From assembly GCF_905171775.1 (NCBI RefSeq), contig NC_053491.1, positions 304,323,833 through 304,387,832 of the forward strand: 64,000 nt of DNA, in the 5' to 3' direction. The stretch is from Rana temporaria (lineage: Eukaryota; Chordata; Amphibia; Anura; Ranidae). Both the position numbers and the translations under genes were made by a program. The notes below the pieces were generated by a model. That model worked only from the letters and a program-made list of their open reading frames with translations. It was not told the DNA's origin and searched no databases. The stretch's first letter is position 1. Every line of letters starts with the position of its first letter. Shown here piece after piece: positions 44,042-54,880 of the stretch.

Positions 44042-45020
44042 TGTGGTGTCCCAGTACAGGTATTTGTTGTAGTCCCTGTCAGATTGAGGCCCTCGGCTTG
44101 TGGGATCTCCCCTGCAGGGACTCAGATAGTTATGATGTGATTTATATACTGTTATGGTTGATAATACGTTTATTAGGTGTGTGTATAGCTTTAAGAGGTT
44201 TAGTCAACCATCTCATGTTAAGTCAGTGTATTAGAGTCAGGAGGATTAAATGCTAGATAAGACCTTATTGTGTTATGTTATCCTACAAGGCAGTCTCTAT
44301 GATCCACAGCTCTCAACCAATGAGCTTCAGCCTCATCAGGCCCTTATAAGGGATTGTACTTCCTGTTTAAGCCAGTCTAATGCTTCCCTCAGTTCCTGGC
44401 AGAGCAGAGCAACACACAGTCAGAGAAGCAGTGCAGGCCTGAAGCCTCCAGGATAAAATACAGCAAAGAGTGGAGTATCCCTAAACATTACAGAACCAGT
44501 ACTTCAGCTCATTTATCGGATCAATCCGTTATTCCGGCGAAAAGCCTCAAGTCTACAGACACTCCAGTAAGTGTATCTATTTTTCAGCCTAGTTAAGCAT
44601 AGGCCCTGAATTACTATCCGGCTTTTGCAGCCGAGTATATACAGTATATGATCAACTAAGCTCAAGCATTAGCAGCTGTGTGATCCAGAGACTGCCTGCA
44701 GAACATTTTGACACTCTGTTTAAAGCTGTGAAGATTTTGACACCTGCCTTCATGCCAGTAAAGCCTTTGTTGTTTTAACCCCCTGTTGTGGACTGTATTA
44801 TTACCATCCTAACTAGCGGGGATACGGAGGCCCCCGGAGCTGTAGTTTCCCGGGGTATACCAAGACTACAGTGGCGTCACGTGACAGAGAGGGTTAATAC
44901 CATCTGGCCCTCACTAAGGGTTAATACCACCTGACCCTGGGCTCCTAGCCCCAAGAACCAAGTAGCTAACCATCAAGCGCATGTGTGTGGCCGTGGGACT
45001 CACCCTCCCCGGTCACCACA
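44042..45020 (+). repeat. Gypsy 3' LTR
   Basis: 979 bp. It reads the same as the 5' LTR throughout the stretches compared, including the AATACGTTTATTAGG, CAATGAGCTTCAGCC and GGATACGGAGGCCC regions. Confidence 0.93.
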
Positions 45021-45162
45021 CTTTAATACGCCCCCCCCGCTCAACAACTATGATGCCCCCCCCCTCGCTCAACATCTTCGACCCCCCCCCCCAATTCTCG
45101 GCTCCAGGGGGCCCCTTCAACACTCAAGCCCAGGGGCCCCCACCACCCTAAGTCCTGCCCTG

Positions 45163-46024
45163 ATCATCAGCATTCAAACTTTATAAAGAATGCAACAAGA
45201 AAAGTAAGGGTGCAATTTGGGCGGCTAAGATAGAACACGAAAGACACATAGAGGGGAAGAGCAAAAAAAATCCCAAGAAATTCCTTAAAGTGGAGGTTCC
45301 ACCTATCTAACAACTTAACCTTAAACACAAGGGCAAAGTTAGCCTAAAAACCGTTCGCCAAACAAAATTTTTTAAAACGTTTGTTTACCTTTCTTTATGG
45401 TCTGTGAAGCAGGCACTTCCTGGTCTGAGTGGGGCTGGGCGTGTCTATTTCTTTCCAGCATAGGGCTTCAGAATGCCAGGAGCTAAGATGGAAACGTCCA
45501 TCGCTGTATTTTATAAAGTTTACTTTCTGATGAATTAAGAATGCTGGCGCCTAGATTCCTGGGACGGGTGAGTACATTATTGTACATGTACTAAGCGGGA
45601 GAAAGGATTTAAAAAAAAAAAATGAATTTCGGGGGAACCACCCCTTTAAGTACATAAACAGTAAAAAAAAAAAAGAGAGGACAGACCATATTGGCCCCAT
45701 AAAGAATGAGAAAGGACATCTGGATACAAAGGCTACATAATATTGAATTTATTCTTCTCAGTCTTCACAAGGGAATCGGGGGGGCCTCAGTAACCAAAAC
45801 TTCAATGTTTATCCTCGTGACGCATCACAGGAAGCACCCTCATGGCTAACGGAGGACAGAATTAGACTTTGGAAACTTAACATTAATAAAACACCGGGAC
45901 CGGATGGCTTCCACCCAAGGGTACTTGGAAAACTCAGTCAAGTAATTGCCCGACCATGCTTTCCAATTTTTACTGACTGGAATGGTACTAGCGTATTGGA
46001 GAAAAGCCAATGTAGCATATTTAA
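45163..46024 (+). pseudogene. CR1 ORF2 piece: linker to early RT
   Basis: Resumes directly after the large hAT with ECNKKSKGAIWAAKIEHERH and NPKKFLKYIN. An unassigned insertion-like stretch with an A-run (about 45290-45660) is followed by LFSLKLNINKTPGPDGF-type RT text near 45850-45930. Numerous frameshifts. It ends at TTAA (46021-46024). Confidence 0.72.
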
Positions 46025-46902
46025 CCACTTGCTGTCTGCCTCACATACATATACGTCGGCAGAATGGCACAGGCAGGCAAAGCAACGTACAGGTACTTTG
46101 CTTTGAATCTGCCGCCTAGCGGGCATGCGGCCTCAATGTCCGCCGTTGTCCCGCGATTCTTGTCACGGAGAGGCAGAACGGGGAGATGCCTTTGTAAACA
46201 ATGCATTTCTCTGTTCTGCCTAGTGACAGGACAGTGATCTACTGGGAGCAGTGATCACTGTTGTGTCACTGGTAGCCCAGCCCCCTCACAGTTAGAATCA
46301 CTCCCTATGACAAACTTCCTCGCCCCCTACAGGTTAACCCCCTCACTGCCAGTGTCATTTACACAGTAATCGGTGCATTTTTATAGCACTGATTGCTGTA
46401 TAAATGACAATGGTCCCAAAATAGTGTCAAAAGTGTCCAATGTGTCCACTGCAATATCGCAGTCACAATAAAATTTGCAGATCGCTGCCATTACTAGTAA
46501 AGACGCTAAAACGTTTGCAAATCCAATCAATGTACGCTTTATTTTCTTTTTTTCTTTTTTTTTTTTACCAAAAATATGTAGAAGAATACATATCAGCCTA
46601 AACTGAGGAAAAAAAATGTTCTTTGATATTTGTTAGGGATATTTATTATAGCAAAAAGCTAAAAATATTGCTTTTTTTTAAAAAAATTGGCGTTTTTTTT
46701 TTGTTTATAGTGCAAAAAATAAAAAATGCAGAGGTGATCAAATACCACCAAAAGTAAGCTCTATTTGTGGGAAAAAAAGGACTTCAATTTTGTTTGGGTG
46801 CAACATCGCAATTCCGCGCAATTATCAGTTAAAGCGACGCAGTGCCGAATCACAAAAAATGGCCCGGTCATTGGGCAGCCAAATCCTCAGGCGCTGAAGT
46901 GG
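46025..46902. mobile_element. TTAA-target DNA element, copy 2
   Basis: CCACTTGCTG...CTGAAGTGG flanked by TTAA and a mutated TTCA. Shares TACGTCGGCAGAATGGCAC, AAATATGTAGAAGAATACA and GAGGTGATCAAATACCACC with copies 1 and 3. Inserted in CR1. Confidence 0.8.
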
Positions 46903-47485
46903 TTCAAAAGGGCCCAAAATACATCCCTGGGAATTACAGACCAGTTAGCCTAACATCAGTAGTATGCAAAGTCTTGGAGGGGATGATAAGGGACTATATA
47001 CAAGATTTTAGTAATGAAAACGGTATCATTAGCAGTAATCAGCATGGATTCATGAAGAATCGTTCTTGCTAAACCAATCTATTAACCTTCTATGAGGAGG
47101 TAAGTTGCCATCTAGAAAAAGGAAGGCCCGTAGAGGAATTGTATCGGGATTTTGCAAAAACATTTGACACAGTTCCCCATAAACATTTACTGTACAAAAT
47201 AAGGTCAATTGGCATAGACTATAGGGTGAGTACATGGATTGAAAACTGACTACAAGGGCGAGTTCAGAGGGTGGTGATAAATGGGGAATACTCAGAATGG
47301 TCAGGGGTGGGTAGTGGGGTCCCACAGGGTTCTCTGCTGGGACCAATCCTATTTAATTTTTGCATAAACAACCTGGAGGATGGGGTAAACAGTTCAATCT
47401 CTGTATTTGCAGGCGATACTAAGCTAAGCAGGGCAATAACGTCTACGCAGGATGTGGGAACCTTGCAAGACGATCTTAACAAATT
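46903..47485 (+). pseudogene. CR1 RT core piece
   Basis: Encodes IPGNYRPVSLTSVVCKVLEG, SSNQHGFMKNRSC, the aspartate motif AKTFDTVPHKHLL and GVPQGSLLGPILFNF. The catalytic box reads FAGD rather than FADD, a mutation of the active site. Stops occur near 47070 and 47250. The LTR element begins about 36 bp after the piece ends. Confidence 0.85.
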
Positions 47486-47521
47486 AATGCCCCGCGAGGG
47501 AAAACTCCTCTAATTGGCTGC

Positions 47522-47730
47522 TGAGGAAAAGCGGCTCCGCCTGGACCTCTCTGGTGCCACCTGCCGCCCAGGGATGGTACCGCATCCCTAGAACGCAGTC
47601 TAGCACACAGAACAATCCAGATTTGGTGACAGCCAAATTTGACATAATTCAGAATGAGAGCAAATTATATCTCTCATTCTCCCACTAACTTTAGCGTAGT
47701 GCCCTTACTGAAAGTAAAGGGGGCGCTATA
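47522..47730 (-). repeat. 3' LTR-like copy
   Basis: About 209 bp, matching 58902-59111 with few differences (CCAGATTT versus CCATATTT, AGAATGAG versus AGATTGAG). In minus sense it begins TATAGCGCCCCC, one base off the TGTAGC of its partner. Confidence 0.7.
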
Positions 47731-48176
47731 TAATCCCCCCACTTGAAATTACACTGTCCCCAGTGTCCTAAGGCATTCAAGCCTGAATGCCAGCCTGATA
47801 CCTGCTAAACAGTATAGAAAAGTAGGAAAAAGAAGAGAAAACAAAATTGTAAACATTAAATTACAATATTGGCAATTAAAATAACATATGACATTACACA
47901 CATACACAGCCCTATCTATATATGCTGCCCATTCTCTGCAGTGTTGATAGTAGGTGGGTCCAGAACCTGCATAAAAAAAATATAAAAGAGCATACAAAAA
48001 ATATACATCCTAATATTTTGAGAACATTTCTATATACAATTCTCCAAGGTCAGAAGTGAGACTGCTCGCTCGGGCCCGAACGCGAAATCTCCCTTTTCTC
48101 CCAGGGAGTGTAAGTGCTGAGAAGAATTTACTTTTACTCTGTTGCAAAAAATATAAAACCATATATACAATTCTGT
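47731..48176 (-). other. Interior of minus-strand LTR element, no gene
   Basis: AT-rich. No supported ORF. Ends in the 16-bp string ATATATACAATTCTGT (48161-48176), which recurs at 57547-57562 as the Penelope target duplication. Confidence 0.6.
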
Positions 48177-49259
48177 AGTTTGGTTTTTCCGCGCTAGGAC
48201 TAAGTTATGAATGCTGCTGCCTCCCCTTAAGTACCCTCAAATGAGAGTTAATAAATATATATGTTGACGTTTTGGGGTAAGTGGCGCTGCTGGTCTGGTG
48301 ATGGGCTATCTATCTTTAAGTGATATGCAAGTATATAGGCAAATAATGAATGTTGGGTTCCTTCCTTTGGTTTAGCTTAAATATATAGCCACCATTAGGA
48401 TGTGAGGTCCCCCTTTTTATTGATTGGCAGTGTATTTCCACTCTCAATTGATGAATGGTTCCTGTGTATCCACCAAGGACATTAAAAAGTGTTTAAGAAA
48501 GAGGCTCAAATTATATATAAAGAAACGATACGTTAGAGAAAGGGATATTAGTTGGTGTCCCCTAGACCCAGTGTAATATTGGTAGGTAATATCAATTATA
48601 TTTGGACTGAGAAATTTTCAGTAATCCAATGTGCAAGCTTCTGTTGGTAATCAGTTCACTAAAAAATATATATAATAAAAAAGTATATGTAAGTTGGCCA
48701 AAAAAAATAAAAAAAATATATATATATAAAGATGGCCCCCAAGTGAAAAACTCTTATTCCGTGATAAACGCTAGTTATCTGAATCATATATAAAGTGTGT
48801 ATCCAATATCAATGATCAATCCAACAGAAAAAAAGGGGAAAAAGAAAAAATTGCAAAAAATGTAAAAAATCCTTTGCAATGCAAGCTATTATAGCTTCAA
48901 ACTGTGCCCATTTAAAGTGCTATGTGCTGCTCAAAATTGAGTAATAATAAATGTGTCCTCAGATAAAAATAATGCAAGTTGAAAAAGGAAAAAATGATGT
49001 GAAGAAAATATATATATATAGTTCACTAGATTCCACATTGGGCTATGAGCCCCGCAATTAGTGATTAGTTGCACTTTGGATTATTAATGTGTTAGTATCC
49101 AAAAGTTTCTACTGCGATCAGTTGTATAGATGTTTAGAACGTATTATTCACAATTTCATTCAAAAGATTCCAAAGCCAAAGTAAGAAGAATAAAAAACAA
49201 AAACATCAGGTGTTCCTTAATGGGGGTTAATTGAGCAATATGATCCCCAACATGATTAA

Positions 49260-50257
49260 CCACTTGCCGTCGCTGCACCGCCGAAATACGTCCACAAGGT
49301 GGCTCTCCTAGGCGAGACCACGTAAATGGACGTCCTGCCTATTAGCCGCCACTAGGGGCGCACGCGCGCCGCCGGAGGCGCGCGCGCGCGCCCCCCGCTC
49401 GCCCCCGACTCCCGTGCGTGTGCCCGGCGGGCGCGATCGCCGCCGGGCACACGCGATCGCTCGGTACAGAGCGGGGAACGGGAGCTGTGTGTGTAAACAC
49501 ACAGCTCTCGTTCCTGTCAGCAGGGGAAATGCTGATTTTCTGTTCATACATTGTATGAACAGAAAATCAGTGTTTCCCCTAGTGAGGCCACCCCCCCCCC
49601 CCACAGTAAGAACACACCCAGGCATACTTAACCCCTTCCCCGCCCCCTAGTGTTAACCCCTTCACTGCCAGTGGCATTTTTATAGTAATCTAATGCATTT
49701 TTATAGCACTGATCGCTATAAAAATGCCAATGGTCCCAAAAATGTGTCAAAAATGTCCGAAGTGTCCGCCATAATGTCGCAATACCGAAAAAAAAATCGC
49801 TGATCGCCGCCATTACTAGTAAAAAAAATATTAATAAAAATGCCATAAAAATACCCCCTATTTTGTAAACGCTATAACTTTTGCGCAAACCAATCAATAA
49901 ACGCTTATTGCGATTTTTTTTTACGAAAAATATGTAGAAGAATACGTATCGGCCTAAACTGAGGAAAAAAAATGTTTTTCTATATATTTTTGGGGGATAT
50001 TTATTACAGCAAAAAGTAAAAAATATTCATTTTTTTCAAAATTGTCGTTCTATTTTTGTTTATAGCGCAAAAAATAAAAAACGCAGAGGTGATCAAATAC
50101 CACCAAAAGAAAGCTCTATTTGTGGGAAAAAAAGGACGCCAATTTTGTTTGGGAGCCACATCGCACGACCGCGCAATTGTCTGTTAAAGCGACGCAGTCC
50201 CGAATCGCAAAAAGTACTCTGGTCTTTGGGCAGCAATATGGTCCGGGGGGTAAGTGG
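49260..50257. mobile_element. TTAA-target DNA element, copy 3, with empty site in same locus
   Basis: 998 bp from CCACTTGCCG to GGTAAGTGG, flanked by TTAA at 49256-49259 and 50258-50261. The opposite Penelope arm (about 56545-56556) has the same flanks with a single TTAA and no insert, proving exact boundaries and duplication. No transposase. C/G-rich hairpins lie at about 49355-49470 and 49485-49575. Confidence 0.93.
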
Positions 50258-50856
50258 TTAAACAGATAATCCTTATTCTGCTCTCATCAATTTTCCTCTA
50301 TTCACACTTTGATTTGGCTGGCGATCCCCCCTGTTGTCTCCCCACTCACCGGACAGATGTCCCCTCGAGGGGGTGTAGGGCTTGTCTGAAATAAGCTTCA
50401 GTGAGCTATCAGATGATTACCTCTCCTCCTTATTTCAGTCTGGTGCGGGGCAGCTTTCTCCCAGGGTGCCGTGTCTTTTCTCATAAGTTTTCGATAGTAT
50501 GAAAGATAAAGGAAATCCACATAGAGTAGTAGATTCTAGACTTGATGATCAGCTTTACTAAAAGGTGATCACATCAAGTACATAAAAGGTTTTAAAATTG
50601 CTACAAGCCAGGCAAGAAAAAACGAGTAACACAAATAAAAAATATAAAATAAAATAAAATAAACCCGTTCTTGTGCTGGCAGCAGCTGTAAGACTAAGTC
50701 CCAGTCCTCCAACTAGTTTGTACACTCGCCCGGTGCGTTAGGTTAGCCCAGCGGTATCTCGCAGCTCGTGTCGCGGCTGATGCTCCACGGCTCTGAAGTC
50801 CGTACCCGGAAGTAACTAGTAGCGGTGCGTACGTGTGAGGTAACAGACGCTGAATG

Positions 50857-50896
50857 TCACCTGACTAGTTTCGTCTATGGACGTTTTCAAAGGTGA
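50857..50896 (-). ncRNA. Hammerhead-like motif, left Penelope arm
   Basis: Minus-strand copy of the motif at 55909-55948 in the inverted arm; see that entry for the fold. Confidence 0.4.
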
Positions 50897-51924
50897 TAGA
50901 CGTCTGTCACTTCACACTCATTTTTGTATGATATTCGGCAGCCAATTCCCTCCTATCAGGGAGGGGCCAAACCCCTTTGATCAAATCGAGGGTTTCAGAT
51001 GCAATACGGGAGGCGTGTTTGCTAAATATATGTAAAGAATATGATCTGCTCAATCACCCAGTGGAATTGAGTAATTTAACCCCTATGGGGATAAACCAAA
51101 AAATGGGAATATATGGAATTGAGGATATTAAATATTTATACATATAAACCTAAACTTAGGTTGTAGCAGATATGCTTTTTATAGAGCAGGAAATTGGGTA
51201 CCGTTTTACATACCATTTAATTGATCAACTTTAACTTAAAGATATATGTTACATCATATTAGTCCCTCTATAAATCTGATAGTTAATGTTTAGTAAATTT
51301 CACCGTTATGTTATAAATTAGTGTGGTGACTATAATGTATCGGGGGCTATATTTTATTAATGAATCCAATAGAAGGTTGATATTAATAGTCTTTGTGTGT
51401 GAGAACATATCACTTAGATGAAAATAGATTTAGTTTTTATGTGAGCCCCTTAACCATTTGTGCCCTGGATGTAAATTGACCTAAATTGGGTATTGTATCA
51501 ATTACCATTATATATTAGGTTAAATGTTCCTACATAAGTTCAAGGATTTGGAGGAACCATGGTCTCTAAAGGGAACAGTGGAAGGGTTGTGTACCATGCT
51601 TTCAGGATTGTCCCAGGTAGTGTGAAATCAAAATAAAAGGTTACTATGGCTGGGCTATTCGGTTATATAGTATTTCTTTGTCTTCCCTTATTCTCTGTTA
51701 TATTTTATATATTTGTATATATTACTCCCCTTCATTAAGGGAATGAGTTTAAGAGGGTTGGTGTGGTAATTCCAGATGGGAATAGTTGCAACTGATAAGG
51801 ACTGCATCCAAAGACTTATTTCACCTTATTGTATCCCAAAACTTGTATGTTGTATAATTTATGTTATATCTCCCAGTGATAACATCAAATTACTTATTAT
51901 AGGATCATTTCCTGGGTTTAGGAG

Positions 51925-53902
51925 TTAGTAGTTGGATATGTAACAGTTAAGATCAATGTCTATGTTCATTCCTTTTGGTGCCAAAGTCCCCATCCTATAA
52001 ATCCACTCAGTTTCGTTTTGTGAAATTTGTATTTTTCTATTTCCTCCTCTCCAGTGATCTTGTACTGTGTCTATGCCATAGAATATCATTTGGGAAGGGT
52101 CATTGTTATGTACTTCACTAAAATGTTTCGACAAACTGTGGTATGGGAACCCTTTGCGGATGTTTTTTATATGTTCCCTTATTCTGACTTTTAGAGGCCT
52201 TGTGGTTCTGCCTATGTATTGCAATTTGCAGGGACATTCAACCACATATGTCACATGCGTGGTATTACAGGTTATGAGTTTTCTAATACGATATTCTTTA
52301 TGGTAAGTGTTCGATGAGAAGGTGAGGCGTCTTCGCGTTTGTTTTTTGCTTTTTTTACATGGGAGGCATCTCTGACACCTGTAGAACCCTTTTAATTCCG
52401 GGCACAATTCAACTGGTTTTGGTGGATTCACCACATTGTGTACTAGTTGTTTCCTCAAGGTCGGTGCCTTCCGGTAAATGAAGTGTGGTTTGTTAGGTAG
52501 AATTTTTGCTAATGAAATGTCCTCTTTGAGAATAGGCCAATATTTTTTCATAATTTTTTCTAATTGCCGATATTGATTGCTATATTCTGTTATGAAGGCT
52601 GTATCATACGTGTTTCCCTTTGGTCTTAGATTTGTATTTAGTAATAGTGCTCTATCCATATTTCGTATGTTTTCTTTTAATTTTAGTAATGGTAGATGTT
52701 GGTAGCCTTTCTCTTCAAATCTATTAAGTAACAGGTCCGCTTGTGTGTCAAAGTCCTCAATTCTGTGGCAATTCCTCCTTATTCTAAGGAGTTGGCCTTT
52801 TGGAATATTTTGATATCCATTTACTGTGATGGCAACTAATTGTGGGTATATACCCATTTCTGTCTGTTTGCTTGAAGTATGTCTTAGTACACAATGATCC
52901 TTCATGCTTGAAGATCTCCAGATCTAGATATTCAATAATTTCTTTATGCCATTTACCCGTGAATCTGATGTTAAAACGGTTCTGATTAAGTTTTTGCATA
53001 AAGAGTTCAAGTGTATCAGATGATCCTTCCCATAAGATGATAATATCATCTATATATCGCCTGTATAGTTTCATTTGTGGTATGTGTTGATTATAGATGT
53101 ACTGTTGTTCCCACATATCCATGAATAGATTTGCGACGCTTGGGGCATAGCGAGCCCCCATCGCTACTCCCCTTGTTTGCACGTAATATTCTTTATTGTA
53201 CCAGAAATGGTTGTGTTGCATTGCTAGTTGGAGTCCCTCTAAAATGTAATGGATTTGTTCCTGTCTCATATCCGATTTTTCATGTAGCGCTTCTTCTACT
53301 CCTTTAAGGCCATCAGTTTGATTTATGCTGGTGTACAATGATTCTACATCTATGGTGGCAAGCAAAAGATTTTCTGTGTTGTCAAAGTTTTGAAGCTCTT
53401 TAATCAATTGTGTGCCATCTTTCAGATGTGATCTCCCCTGGGATACTATTGGTTTCAAGTACTGGTCAAGGTATTCACCTAGTCTAGAAAAGACTGAATT
53501 TATACCGCTAATGATGGGTCTACCAGGCGGATTGACTTGTCGTTTGTGAATTTTTGGTACTTGGTATATTACAGGAGTCTTACTTGCTTCAGTTACCAAA
53601 TAGTCCGATTCCTTTTTAGTCAGGATCTGCATATCTCGGCCTTTCTTAACATACGTCCTGAGTAATTTCTCATACTGGAACTTAGGGTTTCCTTTTAATT
53701 TCTTATATGTTCCTTCCACCTTCAGTAAATTTTCCATTTCTTGTTCATAGTCTTTAATATTTAAAATCACGAGACCCCCCCCTTTGTCTGCTGGTCTGAA
53801 GACCACTCCCTTCTTCTTAGAGATTTCTTTAATGGTTTTCCAGATATTTCTTGTGTGTTTCTTTCCTTTATTTTCAATCTGTTTTATTTCTTGTTCCACC
53901 AT
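51925..53902 (-). pseudogene. Penelope RT and GIY-YIG endonuclease, one frameshift
   Basis: RT part (53902-52784): FRPADKGGGLVILN, PGRPIISGINSVFSRLGEYL, LLATIDVESLYTSI (motif A), GVAMGARYAPSVANLF (motif B) and YRRYIDDIIILWEG (catalytic YIDD). C-terminal part (to 51925): a Cys-rich stretch, CQRCLPCKKSKK, then a GIY-YIG-type endonuclease (VTYVVECPCKLQYIGRTTRP, KVRIREHIKNI, NETEWIYRMG). A one-base insertion near 52812 (AAAATATT versus AAATATT in the right arm) breaks the join. The N-terminus upstream of PADKGG is truncated at the dimer junction, so this copy was incomplete at birth. Penelope enzymes combine RT and GIY-YIG nicking in target-primed integration. Confidence 0.92.
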
Positions 53903-54880
53903 GAAGGATCATTGTGTACTAAGACATACTTCAAGCAAACAGACAGAAATGGGTATATACCCACAATTAGTTGCCATCACAGTAAATGGATATCAAATAT
54001 TCCAAAAGGCCAACTCCTTAGAATAAGGAGGAATTGCCACAGAATTGAGGACTTTGACACACAAGCGGACCTGTTACTTAATAGATTTGAAGAGAAAGGC
54101 TACCAACATCTACCATTACTAAAATTAAAAGAAAACATACGAAATATGGATAGAGCACTATTACTAAATACAAATCTAAGACCAAAGGGAAACACGTATG
54201 ATACAGCCTTCATAACAGAATATAGCAATCAATATCGGCAATTAGAAAAAATTATGAAAAAATATTGGCCTATTCTCAAAGAGGACATTTCATTAGCAAA
54301 AATTCTACCTAACAAACCACACTTCATTTACCGGAAGGCACCGACCTTGAGGAAACAACTAGTACACAATGTGGTGAATCCACCAAAACCAGTTGAATTG
54401 TGCCCGGAATTAAAAGGGTTCTACAGGTGTCAGAGATGCCTCCCATGTAAAAAAAGCAAAAAACAAACGCGAAGACGCCTCACCTTCTCATCGAACACTT
54501 ACCATAAAGAATATCGTATTAGAAAACTCATAACCTGTAATACCACGCATGTGACATATGTGGTTGAATGTCCCTGCAAATTGCAATACATAGGCAGAAC
54601 CACAAGGCCTCTAAAAGTCAGAATAAGGGAACATATAAAAAACATCCGCAAAGGGTTCCCATACCACAGTTTGTCGAAACATTTTAGTGAAGTACATAAC
54701 AATGACCCTTCCCAAATGATATTCTATGGCATAGACACAGTACAAGATCACTGGAGAGGAGGAAATAGAAAAATACAAATTTCACAAAACGAAACTGAGT
54801 GGATTTATAGGATGGGGACTTTGGCACCAAAAGGAATGAACATAGACATTGATCTTAACTGTTACATATCCAACTACTAA
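53903..54880 (+). pseudogene. Penelope C-terminal part, right arm, frame intact
   Basis: The inverted copy encodes the RT thumb and the complete GIY-YIG region without the frameshift of the left arm (WISNIPKGQLLRIRRNCHR reads straight through). The RT core is missing because the copy is 5'-truncated at 53900. Upstream codons to 53855 come from the antisense of the left copy and are a junction artefact. Confidence 0.9.

Larger units (their letters stand above)
36709..45020 (+). mobile_element. Intact Ty3/gypsy retrotransposon, 8.3 kb
   Basis: Two 979-bp LTRs (36709-37687 and 44042-45020) start TGTGGTGTCCCAG and end GGTCACCACA. CTTT flanks both sides (36705-36708 and 45021-45024), a 4-bp duplication. 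TGGCGTCACGAAC near 37696 may be the primer site, and AGTGGTGGGGTT directly precedes the 3' LTR. Order: LTR, leader, gag, pol (protease-RT-RNase H-integrase), 680 bp of 3' non-coding DNA, LTR. There is no envelope ORF. Equal LTR lengths with no difference in the stretches I compared imply a very recent insertion. Confidence 0.93.

Noticed and set aside
49308..49650. Overlapping frames in the GC-rich part of the TTAA element
   Set aside because: Arg/Ala-rich translations of CG repeats on both strands. No match to a transposase, and other copies lack the frames.
53784..53902. N-terminal extension of the plus-strand Penelope frame
   Set aside because: It is antisense to the RT of the other copy. 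The frame happens to be open across the dimer junction.
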